From: Rhexocercosporidium sp. MPI-PUGE-AT-0058 | Lineage: Eukaryota; Ascomycota; Leotiomycetes; Helotiales | DNA: 64,000 bases | Assembly: GCA_020746875.1 (NCBI GenBank) | Contig: JAGTJL010000016.1 | Span: 682,001-746,000, forward strand | Reading direction: 5' to 3' | Shown: positions 46,443 to 56,640 of the stretch, one piece after another | Layout of the letters: the number at the start of each line of letters is the position of its first letter | Position numbering within the stretch: the first letter of the stretch is position 1 | Made by a program: the position numbers and the translations under genes | Notes under the pieces: generated by a model | Databases searched by the model: none | Seen by the model: only the letters and a program-made list of their open reading frames with translations | What the model was told of the DNA's origin: nothing

Positions 46443-47039
46443 ATGAAGCTCCGACGCTTCCTCTCGTTGCTGCTCCCCTCCGTCATCGTTGCCCAGGGAG
46501 CCGATCTGAAAACAGACAGCTTAGTCAGCGCAAACGAGTATCTCGTGTCTAGAAACTGCGTCAAAGATTGCCTGTGGTCGGGAAATTGGGTGGGCTTCTT
46601 CATTGGATGCGGTGGTCCCTTCTACAACCAATGCTTCTGCAATGCGAACCTTGTAAGCCCAGCAACCTCATACCTCAGCAGTTGCGCTATTAAATACTGC
46701 ACCTCGGAGCCGGACGCGACCAGCGCAGTGAACATATATGCAGGCTACTGCTCGGGTGCTGGCTACCCCATCGGCGAGTCCAACGTTGCGATTCAGACAA
46801 ATACATGGACTACAATTCCGCCTACTGGAGCGGCGGGGACAAGATCAGGTGTGATAGAAAGCTCGGGGTATTCGACTTCGGATAAGATTGCACTGGGTGT
46901 GGGCATCGGATTTGGGATTCCGGCTACTATTGCTGCTATTTCATGTGTATCCGGACCGCCAGGGGACATAATCTATGAGGGGTGCTACGTGGCATATGTA
47001 CAGTACAGTACCAACCTTCTGGGCGAAGGAGTTGTATAA
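46443..47039 (+). CDS. Secreted eight-cysteine protein with a C-terminal TM segment, 198 aa
   Basis: The start MKLRRFLSLLLPSVIVAQ is a clear signal peptide, which is why I chose this Met over one 96 nt upstream. The ectodomain has eight cysteines spaced C-x3-C-x12-C-x7-C-x1-C-x14-C-x4-C-x16-C, CFEM-like in number but not in exact spacing. A Thr/Ser-rich stretch and one TM helix (KIALGVGIGFGIPATIAAI, about residues 150-168) follow. The tail after it (CVSGPPGD..) may be read-through of an intron starting GTATCC near 46,946, so the C-terminus is uncertain. Likely a surface sensor or cell-wall-associated protein, but the function is not known. It converges with the next gene. Confidence 0.65.
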   Translation: MKLRRFLSLLLPSVIVAQGADLKTDSLVSANEYLVSRNCVKDCLWSGNWVGFFIGCGGPFYNQCFCNANLVSPATSYLSSCAIKYCTSEPDATSAVNIYAGYCSGAGYPIGESNVAIQTNTWTTIPPTGAAGTRSGVIESSGYSTSDKIALGVGIGFGIPATIAAISCVSGPPGDIIYEGCYVAYVQYSTNLLGEGVV

Positions 47040-47137
47040 TCTGGCTTTATGGGTAGCATTTCGCAGACTCGTCCTGGTACAATGACTAGGGAAATCATCG
47101 TGCAGATATAATTCGACTATCTAAGTACAAACAGCGC

Positions 47138-47520
47138 CTAGAATCCACCACCGAGTGCCATTCCGGCCCCTCCGCCTATAGGACCGCCCAACCCCCCCTG
47201 ACAGATTCCCGTCTCTTTAAATTTGCCCAGTTCGTCAGGAACGTTCCCATCAGGATATGCCTCTCTGATCATTCTCTGGTGTTTGGCATGCATGCTAAGC
47301 CTAGAAGCTCATCAATTAGATTTGTTATTTTCTCGATGTTCACGAGGGTGGCTCACCCCAATGATTCACCGTACTCATCATCTTTAGGTTTTGATGTAGG
47401 ATGGTCTTGCTGGGTCGTTGATGGAAGTTGCGACTTTCCGTTGCCAGATGGTGACCTTGATGATGGGACTCGGAGTGGGAGCGGGGTTTCTGATGTCTTG
47501 CTGCTTCTACCGAAACACAT
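47138..47520 (-). CDS. Small MCFG-type fungal protein, 108 aa, two exons
   Basis: Exon 1 is 47,520-47,357, starting MCFGRSSKTSE. A 56-nt intron at 47,301-47,356 (GTGAGC donor, TAG acceptor, CTAAT branch region) is followed by exon 2, 47,300-47,138. The two exons total 327 nt, exactly 109 codons. The protein has a short Cys/Ser/Lys start, a Pro/Ser-rich middle, then YGESLG joined to LSMHAKHQRMIREAYPDG, and a Gly-rich tail ending ALGGGF. I recall a group of small fungal proteins starting MCFG and ending in Gly-rich tails but no assigned function. Frame preservation across the intron supports it. It is convergent with the upstream secreted-protein gene. Confidence 0.7.
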
Positions 47521-48084
47521 GTTCAGGCAGCAAGGACAGGAAAACTGTTTATTCGTTTTCAGCTGTACTGATACGAGGATTCGAAGATAAGCGATGGTGA
47601 GAGTTTAAGAGCTTGAAATTTCTCAGATTCTGGCACAGGAATATGGACAGTCAAGTTCTAGAGGCTACCGCATTTATTTATCTTGTTTAAAGGATGGTGC
47701 ACAAAAGGTACTTGAACGCGACAGCCGAAGTTGACGTGAAAGAATATGGGCCAATGACGATGCGGGTGGCAATCCCGAGAACACACACAGTTAGATGGCT
47801 TAAGAAAACAAGTGGGAAAAAAATACATCACGTATCCAGGGGCTTACTGTTTATGAAGCCTCGAGGCCTCCTCAGCATACATACAAGCATAATCACCAGA
47901 AGCAGCGCGAGTATTCGGTAAGCAAGCAACTCAGGGGGTAAACACATAACATTATCACGTGGGAATGAAAAGGACCCGTGATGAATTTCCCCGCGTCCGC
48001 AGAAAACCTTCCAGCAGTAGTGCGACAGCATGCTTTGTGCACCAAGTCCGCGTCTATGTGCAACTTCGAAGCACCCATTCAATA
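47521..48084. promoter_or_regulatory. Divergent promoter region
   Basis: About 560 bp between the MCFG gene (leftward) and the Zn2Cys6 gene (rightward). No gene is seen and no specific operator can be named. Confidence 0.35.
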
Positions 48085-50196
48085 ATGTCCACTCCCACGT
48101 CACAACCAATTGCTCGACAAGCCTGTGACCCATGTCGAGTTCGAAAGCGGAAATGTGACACAGGCAACTCTTCTGTTGAGTCCCTCAATGCAAACTATGG
48201 ACGCTCATTTGGTCCAGAAGAAAGGACAAAGCAGTGTAAAAGATGTGTTGAATTGGGCTTGCCATGCACATTTCTTCTCCCAGTGGCTACACGAGGTCCC
48301 CGTAAAAAGTATGACCCGAATCTCATCTGGATGCTTTGTTTATTTACTGGATTCAGAAACAAACCCCCGAAATCAACGGCATCCAGTTCATCTGGATTTT
48401 CTAACAGGCGGACTTCAGGACTGGAGACTTTGCGGAGTCCTGAAGTTTCCAGGGAGATGATGACCAGCCCCGGAACCAGAATATCACCTATCAATCCACC
48501 TACTGTAACGAGGGAAAGCGTTGAAGCACTGTCTCCATTCAGAAACCAAACCTCACCCCGATCGGTTTTCAGCACAGGTTCGGTTCCACCTCATTTCGGT
48601 GGAACATTTCCATCAGACAGCTTATGCTCTCGGCCACTTCTGAACCGCATCATATGTGACTATTTGGATCATCTTTACCCGCTAATCCCTATTGTTCATC
48701 GGCCTACGTTTCGTACCGATTTGGAGAAGGGGAGGGATTTGTATGACGGCAATTTTCTAGCTCTCATGCTGTCGATTTGTGCAGCAACTGTAGGCACCAT
48801 GCCTCGGAAGTTCAACGAATATCAAAGCGCGCCCAATCCTCTACGCTTCAAGACAAGGACTGAAATGATCAATCACTGTTATGACATGACAATGGGACTT
48901 CGTGGACCGGACTACTTTGATGAGATCAACTTTAACAAATGGGCGTCCTCGTATTTCATGCAAATAGCGTTCTTCCAAATCGGGCAGCATAATCGGCAAC
49001 GAATGGTGGAGGTCGAAGCAATGCAGTAAGTTCGAAGCAGAAATTCCTTCTTGCGCTTTCGCCTACTCCAGAGCAAAGTTTTGTTGATTTCATTGTCCCA
49101 GATATATTCGCACATATGCTTACTTGAAGTACCCTAGACTGGCCAGGCTCTTGGATCTCCATCAGATATCCAGTTATCATGGTTTGGACTGTATACAAAA
49201 ACAGCTTCGCAAGAAAGGTTTCTGGCTGATGTTCTATGGATATATGTATGTTTTCATGGAGGGATGGTTCTGTCGCTGACAAATGCAACTTCTGTAGACA
49301 TTCACAGCTGCAAAATCTCAGGAAGGAGAGATTGACCTATCTAGACGGGACAATCTTGAGCACCATTAACATTGAGGAGCTAATGCCTCTGGAGGTCGAC
49401 GACGAAATGATTCACGATAACTTTGTCCAGCCACAACCCGATACACACCTCTCACTGACAACGGGTTTTAATGTTGCTTCCCGAATATTCTGGGCGAGTC
49501 TAATACCTCTCAACAGTCAGGGCTCTGCGGGGAACATGGAACAATATTGTAATTGTACACATTCCAGAAAACCAGATATCCGACTTGCACATCTCCAAGA
49601 TCGCCTGCATGATCTAAAATACATGCTCGATGGGCTTCCTACACAGCTGAGACAGTGGGCAACTGTCCGAGATGAAGAAGAACTTGATGGTCTTGATATC
49701 CAGCAAAGGAGAATACTCCATTCGCAGTATGAATCGATGAGAGCAAACATTCACGTTTCGCATCTCTGGCTTCAGAGTATTATATCCGATCAGATCGATG
49801 CTCTCATGGATCGGGAGTCGAATGGAAGCCAAGCTAATTCGGTCCCAATAACGCCCAAGGATCGCTGGCCAGAAAGAGAAGATACTTGCCGTCAACTGCT
49901 GCATATTCTGCACGGTATTCCCGAAATACATCTCGAGCCCAATGGACATCATTTGGTAAGCACCATCCTTCTATCTTGAGAACACTTCAATCTGACAGCT
50001 GCAGACCTACAAGGTGCGAGACGTAGCAGTGACATTGCTAGCGTGCCCATTTGATTCCCAGCATGAGGTAGCGAAGAGAGCATTCGGCTATCTGCAGGAG
50101 TTCACAGACATCCTGTCGCGGCTGGACGGTAGCGAGACGATAAATACATTAAGCTTGCAGAGTTGGGTTGATACTGGGCGAAAGATTGGCAACTAG
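48085..50196 (+). CDS. Zn2Cys6 fungal transcription factor
   Basis: Start MSTPTSQPIARQ at 48,085. The zinc cluster CDPCRVRKRKC..CKRCVELGLPC binds DNA in this family. The fungal-specific middle homology domain begins about LLNRIICDYLDHLYPLIPIVHRP. Clear introns are 49,026-49,101, 49,246-49,297 and 49,956-50,004, and exons add up in frame to the stop at 50,196. Two further in-frame introns are likely. Removing 48,175-48,234 (GTTGAG..GCAG) brings the loop between Cys 3 and Cys 4 from 26 to 6 residues, the canonical spacing. Removing 48,309-48,356 (GTATGA..TTCAG) deletes an out-of-place hydrophobic stretch right after the cluster. With all five removed the protein is about 608 residues. Nuclear; target genes unknown; the type may regulate sugar or nitrogen metabolism, but nothing here shows which. 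Confidence 0.88.
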
Positions 50197-50839
50197 GATG
50201 AAGACAGGATCACATCCCCGTCGAACTTTCAATCAGGTCCTCCACATCGACAGCTTTCCCCAAGAGTATACAAGAGTGTGCGAGGAAGAAAATAGAATGA
50301 TCTCTTAAATTGTGGCACCAGCATTGAGTTTAGCGAGTACTTGACTTTGACCCAGGGTCGCTGCTTCATTACCGCGTGAATAGATGAGGTCAAAAACGGT
50401 AGCAATGTACCCACACGAAGGATGAACAAACGGGCCTGCAAAGGCCGGTTGCTTTTCCTATCACAAACGGAAGTGCGATGCACAAAGTGGTTGGTTGATG
50501 GACCCGCGAGGGAAACTCAAATGCGATTATACCGAGAGAGAAAATATATACCAAACTTAACAGTATTCGGCTTTCTATCTAACGGCAGGGTTGCTTATGA
50601 GGCACGCTTTCGAAGTAAAATCATGATCATCTGAACCTCCTGGTGCTCAACTTACGGCTATCTTGGCCGAGTATTATCTGGCTAGGTACTATATGTGCAG
50701 ACTGCTACTCCAGTCTAGAGTAGCGACGACGCCTGAATATCAACCTGAACGCCAGGCTCACTAGTTACACCTGCAATGCTACCCTCCATGAACGCCTTTC
50801 CAGACCAATTTCCAATTTCCAACACCCAAAACCTCTCTC
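50197..50839. other. Convergent intergenic region
   Basis: Lies between two convergent genes and presumably contains both 3' UTRs. No supported gene. Confidence 0.4.
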
Positions 50840-52192
50840 TTACTTTACAGGGGATTGCTTCTTGGGTTGCAATCTCCGTAGCTGTATATGCATGCTCCTT
50901 GGATCATACTCCTTCGTCTTCGGATCCCATGCCGCTCTCACATCAAAGACTAGCCATGCTCTTGTCGAGTCCAACTCTACCATACCGGACACCGATATAC
51001 TTCCACGTGGAGGGTAACTCGGTGCTGGACGCCAGGTTTGCGCCAATTTGGCTTTGAAAGCCATTATTGGTCGGAAGAAATGGGCGTGAAAGGCCATGGC
51101 CTTTGAAGTTAACTGCTCTTCCTCCGATCCCTTACCCATCAATGCCGGCTTCTCGGCTGATGTTCCAGGCATCCCTTTGGGAGTTTGAGTTACAGCCGGG
51201 GCCTGCGTTGGTGTGTTATCCTTGGTTGATAGTTGAGGCGCTTGAGGACCCTTGTTGAGTAACTGCTGATGTCGCGCTAGTAGTTGATCGAGTGATGGAG
51301 GAGGTGGACCAGATCTAATACCGAGCATCCCAGCAATCCGTTTGGCATCATCGACAACCATGACCTTTGTAAAGCTCCAGAACGATTTCATTAATGCCGA
51401 GGGCCACAGTGCCTGTCGAATCCTGAACACGGTGAGAGAGTCTACGGGTTGAGTTCTCAATTCGATGTAGTTGTCTCCGATCTCAAGGCTACAGAGTGAA
51501 TGTCAGCATTGAGTTGCTACCTGGATATTTGATGGAGGCATACCCTTTTCTCTCGAAACCCGGCGGTGGAGCCTGTGGAAAATCTACATCAAGCCAATAT
51601 CTCCGCAACTTCATTTCCTTTCCACAACGTATCGACAGTATGGGGTGTTTGACGGCAACTGACTGAACGAAAGCCGCAAGTTCCTCTACAAATTGTAAGT
51701 GAAGTCCAGGGACACAGAGGTGACGTGACGATACGTACCTCTAACCTTTTGAGCCAATACTTTGTCTTTGCTGAACTTGACAAATTCCTGCCACTCGGGG
51801 TCACTTGCACGGTATGGTACAGGTGGTAGTTGCTTCGTGGTTCCAGGGAATGGAATAAATAGTGGCGCGGGTTCCTCCTCTAATTCCTCCGCCGGTAAGT
51901 TTTGTAAAGCTTCGATTGCAGCTCTTTCCAGTGGATCCAGTACGATACTTGAATACACCGATGCGCCAACGTAGGCAGTAAGTATATAAATGAAAATCGT
52001 TCTGCGGAAGCAATAATTGTTAGCTTTGTTTCTGGTACAGAGAGTCCTAACATACTTAGGTTTTGGCCGTTGCTTCTTGAAGCGGACTCGCTGAATTTTC
52101 GCAATTTCTCCCCTCTGATACTGAGCCTCCGTCTTAAGAGGCAGTCTGCTCATAGAGATCAGACTCCTCCGAGGTCGCATGAAGCGGAGCAT
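50840..52192 (-). CDS. Probable mitochondrial membrane protein, conserved hypothetical, 396 aa
   Basis: Four exons (52,192-52,056; 52,001-51,739; 51,685-51,544; 51,488-50,840) total 1,191 nt, exactly 397 codons, with canonical GTATGT, GTACGT and GTATGC donors and short introns of 53-55 nt. The N-terminus is rich in Arg/Lys/Ser without acidic residues (MLRFMRPRRSLISMSRL), as in mitochondrial presequences. One TM helix (IFIYILTAYVGASVY, about residues 50-65) follows. The long C-terminal domain contains YRASDPEWQEF, RRYWLDVDFPQAPPPGFE and a Pro/Gln-rich linker. I do not recognise a named family. Topology is likely one helix with the bulk on one side of the inner membrane. It shares an upstream region with the Vps3844-like gene. 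Confidence 0.8.
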
Positions 52193-52546
52193 GGTGGAAG
52201 GCTGTCAAGGCCAGCCCGCCCTGTTGGTGGCGAGTCCCAGCTATCCAGGTGGAGGCGTTGAAGTTAGACTGGGGGCAGATTGATCACGCAGACATGAAGC
52301 AACAGCACTTTATGTCGCTCGTACGAGTAATCGTGAAGGGTGCGCGGAGTTACCGATTGTCCTAGATAAGGTGTATTTCGTGGTGGAAATGTCCTTGTAA
52401 AACTCGCGGTGAAAGGCGGCAAAACCGAAAGAAGATAAGCGGCTGGATATCAGCGACAGCTGCACTCGGGCAAGCTCCAACATCGTCACTCGACATTCGA
52501 GCCCGCCCAGCAACCGACTCATCCCATCTATCCAGCAGCAGCAAAA
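52193..52546. promoter_or_regulatory. Bidirectional promoter region (354 bp)
   Basis: It separates the divergent starts at 52,192 (minus) and 52,547 (plus). No TATA box is evident. It presumably drives both genes. Confidence 0.5.
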
Positions 52547-53787
52547 ATGAAGCTCACATCTAGCTTCCTGTTGCCGGTGCTCGTTGGCGCCACTTCTGCT
52601 ATCACTGCTGACGCGAATGTCTACATCTTCGACGCAGCTAGAAAGCCAGCCACGAACCCCCCAACTCTCTCTCCAGAACAAGCACGATTGGTCTTCGCCC
52701 AACGCCTGGGAACTTCGCAGTATCATGGCATTGGAGATGCTAGTGAATCTACCCTTTCGTACATCAACCAATATGGAGGACAACCCGAATCTCTTTTCCA
52801 GGACACGACAAAAGATAAGGCAGCAGAGCTGATCCTGATTGTGGAGGGCGTCTCTGCTAAAACTGCGGAGCCGTTGTTGAAAGAATGGGCCTCAATCGAG
52901 CCTGCATTTGCTATATCCCAGCCGCCATCGATGGTTGCGAATAAGAAGCTGGTGTTGGATCTACAGAAGCAATCTGGACAAGACAGTCAGAACTGCCAGC
53001 TGGAAAACGCCATCAACCCATTCGATGGAAATTGCTGGAGTGGACTGTCAAATGCCCTCCACTTTGATCTTGTTTCTAAGGTAAGATGGGATTGAGATAA
53101 GGAAGCCTTTCACTCGCTAATCATACCGCATAGGGAGAGACCAAGATTGACGAGTTGATGGCAGCCCAAAAGAGACTCCTTCAATTCGCCAAGAGGACGG
53201 AAATGAATGTAGTCGTGGTTCTTATGCCTGAATCCTCTCGAACATCGAAGTCTTCTGAAAAGCCATACGGATCCTATGAAGCACCCTCACATATTGCAGT
53301 TGGCAAGGTCCGCAGACAGGCTGCGGAAGAGCCAATGACTGAAGCTCCAGCTGCATCAACCCCGCCAAAATTCAACTCGAAGCAACTGCAGTCTTCCAAT
53401 TCGTCTAGTAACTCAACAACCAAGCCATTGCCCAAACTTCCACCTCTTTGCCACACATCCAAGGATGCTTGCGAGTCCTCAACGAACCACTGCAGTGGTC
53501 ATGGAACCTGCTTCAAGAAGTATTCGACCACAAAGGCAGACTGTTTCACTTGTAAATGTTCGAGAGAATCATTCATGTTTGGAGAAAAGAAGTACTTCAA
53601 GGAATCATCCTGGGGTGGCTCCGCATGTCACAAACAAGATGTCAGCGGACCTTTCTGGCTTATCGGACTTTTCACCGTGGTTATGGTCGGAACCATTAGC
53701 TGGGGAATTGGTTTGATGTATAGCATCGGAGAAGAACAGCTTCCAGGTGTTATCGGTGCTGGTGTCTCGAGTGGCAAGACGAGGTAG
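52547..53787 (+). CDS. Vps3844/DUF3844-type secretory-pathway membrane protein, 395 aa
   Basis: MKLTSSFLLPVLVGATSA is a signal peptide. The luminal N-terminal half (NVYIFDAARKP, SPEQARLVFAQRLG) is typical of the family. A 53-nt intron, 53,081-53,133 (GTAAGA, branch GCTAATC, TAG), keeps the frame. After a Ser/Asn-rich linker comes a Cys-rich EGF-like module (CHTSKDACES..CSGHGTC, later CFTCKCS), then one TM helix (WLIGLFTVVMVGTISWGIGL, about residues 355-374) and a short tail. This matches the C-terminal domain family named after vacuolar sorting protein Vps3844, so a type I membrane protein of ER/vacuole traffic is likely. Exact role is not known. Confidence 0.88.
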
Positions 53788-54661
53788 AAGGATCACTTGT
53801 ACGATTTGACAGATATATTTCAGTCGACTTGTTTACTTGGCGAGGTTAGCGGCGTTTATAACGATTGTATTTATTCAAGGGCTGAGACTGGTGTATAGAA
53901 ATCTGGTATCGTTACAGCTAGCTAGCTAAGGTCTGTTGGTGGCAACTGTCAGGTGATCGAATTCGAGAAGTCTAGGCGATATGAGACTGCTCAACATCAA
54001 CACTTGATGAATGAGAGGTGAGGAAGAACAATCGATGTCGGGCTAGGTAATTCGAACAGTGGGACAGTAACAAAGACAACCAATAGCACTTTCAAATTAG
54101 TCTTCCTGTTTGAAGACAATCGGACAACATTTCCGTCCATCTCAATTCCAACTGCTTTCAAGTGATAGCAACTTCAAGTGGACCGCGGATGAACAAGTAC
54201 ACTCGAGTTGCAGTCCATTCAAGCTTCCCTTTGATCGGAAAGCCCAGCAAGCCCCCCCCCCCCCCCCCCCCCCCCGAGTGCTTCGAGAAGGACGGCCTTT
54301 ATTCAGGATTAGACTTAAGGTAAAACTATCTATTTCAAGTCCGGTTACTACTTCAAACAATCGAACCGTTGTAGAATTATTAGCTTCCCGGTTGTGCCGT
54401 TGACGTCAGAATCATTTATTGTCGGATAGGCATGGTATGTCCCCTTCTCCATCCGAGGAGGACATACTCCGCGCATTATGCGGTAAGATGTCTTGTGTTT
54501 CAAACGATTTCTTCTTCTGTATTTTTTTGGGGGTTTCACTGGTACTTTATTGAGGTGTTTTTGGGCAACATGGACTTCTTGGGGCGTTGAACAAGATGGT
54601 CTGACAGGTCAATAACAACCACGGAAATTCAGAAAACTGTCTGTAACTATCAAGGTCCAAA
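53788..54661. other. Intergenic with a C24 homopolymer
   Basis: 3' flank of the Vps3844-like gene and 5' flank of the next pseudogene. A run of 24 C lies at 54,252-54,275. No gene. Confidence 0.45.
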
Positions 54662-56640
54662 ATGGCACAGGCTGTGCGAGAAGCGACCTCCCATACCAAT
54701 CCCCGCGCAAACAAACCAGACGATGTCCCTCGATACACAAAACAGCCCAAATCCCGGCAGCCCTCCGGATTCCGGGAAAAGATCCTACGGACACCGTTGC
54801 CGTACTACTCTGGGCCGTACAGTGTAGGGATGATGTATATCGAAGTGCCCGTTCGAGAACCAAGACACTTCTCCGACACTATGAGAAACAAGAAACATTT
54901 GCTGGAGCTCGAGACAGTGCTGTTCTCTGTTTTCTATCCTTCGGGGTTTGGGTCTGGGCAGGGAACTTCGCCGGAGGGGATGAAGAAGTGGAGTAGACCG
55001 ACGTGGTTACCTAGACCGAGGATTGAGGTTGCGAAGGGGTATGGGAAGTTTGCGGGTTTGCCGACGTTGGTGATCGCTGGGTGGTTTGGTGTGTAGAACT
55101 TCTAAGCATGACTTGAGACTTGGCTGATTAAGATGCTGAAGGAGCTACTACTGCACCAAACTCCCTGCATTCTGCAACGCTACTATTGCCGAATACTGGC
55201 CGCCAGATGAGAGCTCGAGGGAGGTTGGATATAAGACCAAGAATCGCGCTGGGACTCCACCGCCAGACGAGCCTAAGAAACCGTGTTTTCCGTTGCTGAT
55301 TTTCAGTCATGGACTGGCGGGACGAGGACGACGTATAGTTCCGTGCGTGGAGAATTCGCGAGCTATGGATTTGTGGTGGTGAGTTTAGAGCATAGAGAGG
55401 GGAGTGGGCCGAGGACGTTTATGAATATGACAGAAAAAGGGGCAGGTTTGCATAACGGGAAGCTTGACTTGAGTGACGAGGCGAGGAGCAAAGGATATTC
55501 GAAGATGGATTCTGTCTTTCCTAAGCACAATAATCATGATACCATGCCGGGTAACAAGCAGGGCGTGGATGCGGAGCTTCGATCTACACAAATTCAGTTA
55601 CGGCTTGCTGAGATCGAGGATCGAAGAGGCTTATCGTGTCATGAAGATCATTCATGATGGCGGTGGAGAGAAGGTCGGCAAGGCTAGCTTGCGATGTAAA
55701 GCAAATGGTTCTGTAGAGGAAGTTCTCGAGGCCTGCAAGGAATCGACTGGGAATCCTGGAGGGACCAATTCCATCTCCAGCAAGTTACTATGCTTGGCTA
55801 CTCTTTTGGAGCGCTACCACCGTTGAAGTTCTGCGACACAAAGACCGCTTCGAATACATTGGCCAAGGCATCATCTACGACATCTGGGAAGCAGCTATCC
55901 AACCTCCTGAGAATGAGCCTAGGCATCGTATCGACACCCCTTTGTTGGCAATCAATAGTGAAGCTTTCATGTTCTGGCCGGACAACTTGGAGTCTGTAAT
56001 GTCTCTCTGCCACGAAGCGAAGGACTATGACGCGCTGGTCTGGCTGATGACGGTTCGCGGCTCAGTGTATATCTCGCAGTCTGATTTCTCACTTCTCTAC
56101 CCGCGGATAGCGAGTCTACTGCTGAAAATGACAGTCAATCCTCGCCGTGCCATCGATCTCAACATCAAGGCCTCACTGGAGTTCCTGAAAAAGGTCATGC
56201 CGGCTCGGATATCTGCCATGAATCGCGGCACGGATGAACATCTCCTCGACGTACGCATCCTAGATAAGTTGCCAACCGAGTACCGACTAGACGCGAAATG
56301 GACAGCGATGTGCCTGCGAATCCCGCATGAGTTGCGGATTAGGTTGAGACCACAATGGGTTCGGCGACATGAGAGAAGGAAGAGGAGGACGTCAGTTACG
56401 AAGCACTTGCCTCAGGATTCGCAGGGGAATGTGTTGGAGGGTTTGGAGGATTTGGAGCTCGGTGAGGAGATTTGGATGCATGTTGCGCCGACGAAGGATG
56501 AGTTGGATAGGCATGGGCGGCTGAAGGCTGGGAAGGAGCTGGAGAATCATCAGAGTGCTGGGGTGGTGGATGTTATGGGGGAGGGGAGGTGTAGAGGGCA
56601 GCATAAAGGGATTGAACAGAGTTATATGGAGGGGGATTGA
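54662..56640 (+). pseudogene. PAF-acetylhydrolase-like (group VII phospholipase A2) gene broken by several frameshifts
   Basis: The N-terminal exon (54,662 to about 55,095) is intact (PYYSGPYSVGMMYIEVPV, VLFSVFYPSG) and is followed by an intron. The lipase body is then spread over all three frames: FPLLIFSHGL (to 55,317), GGTRTTYSS..GFVVVSLEHREGSGPRTF, EEAYRVMKIIHDGGG, GSSRGLQGIDW and LGYSFGA (GxSxG nucleophile elbow, near 55,793). From 55,818 to 56,640 the frame is open again (GIIYDIWEAAI, TVRGSVYISQSDF). Shifts lie near 55,317 (one base short in a G-rich spot), 55,612-55,627 (7-bp duplication GATCGAG/GATCGAA), 55,713 and 55,811. Intact members hydrolyse short or oxidised acyl chains of phospholipids. 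Sequence error cannot be excluded, but four independent indels make a pseudogene more likely. Confidence 0.75.
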
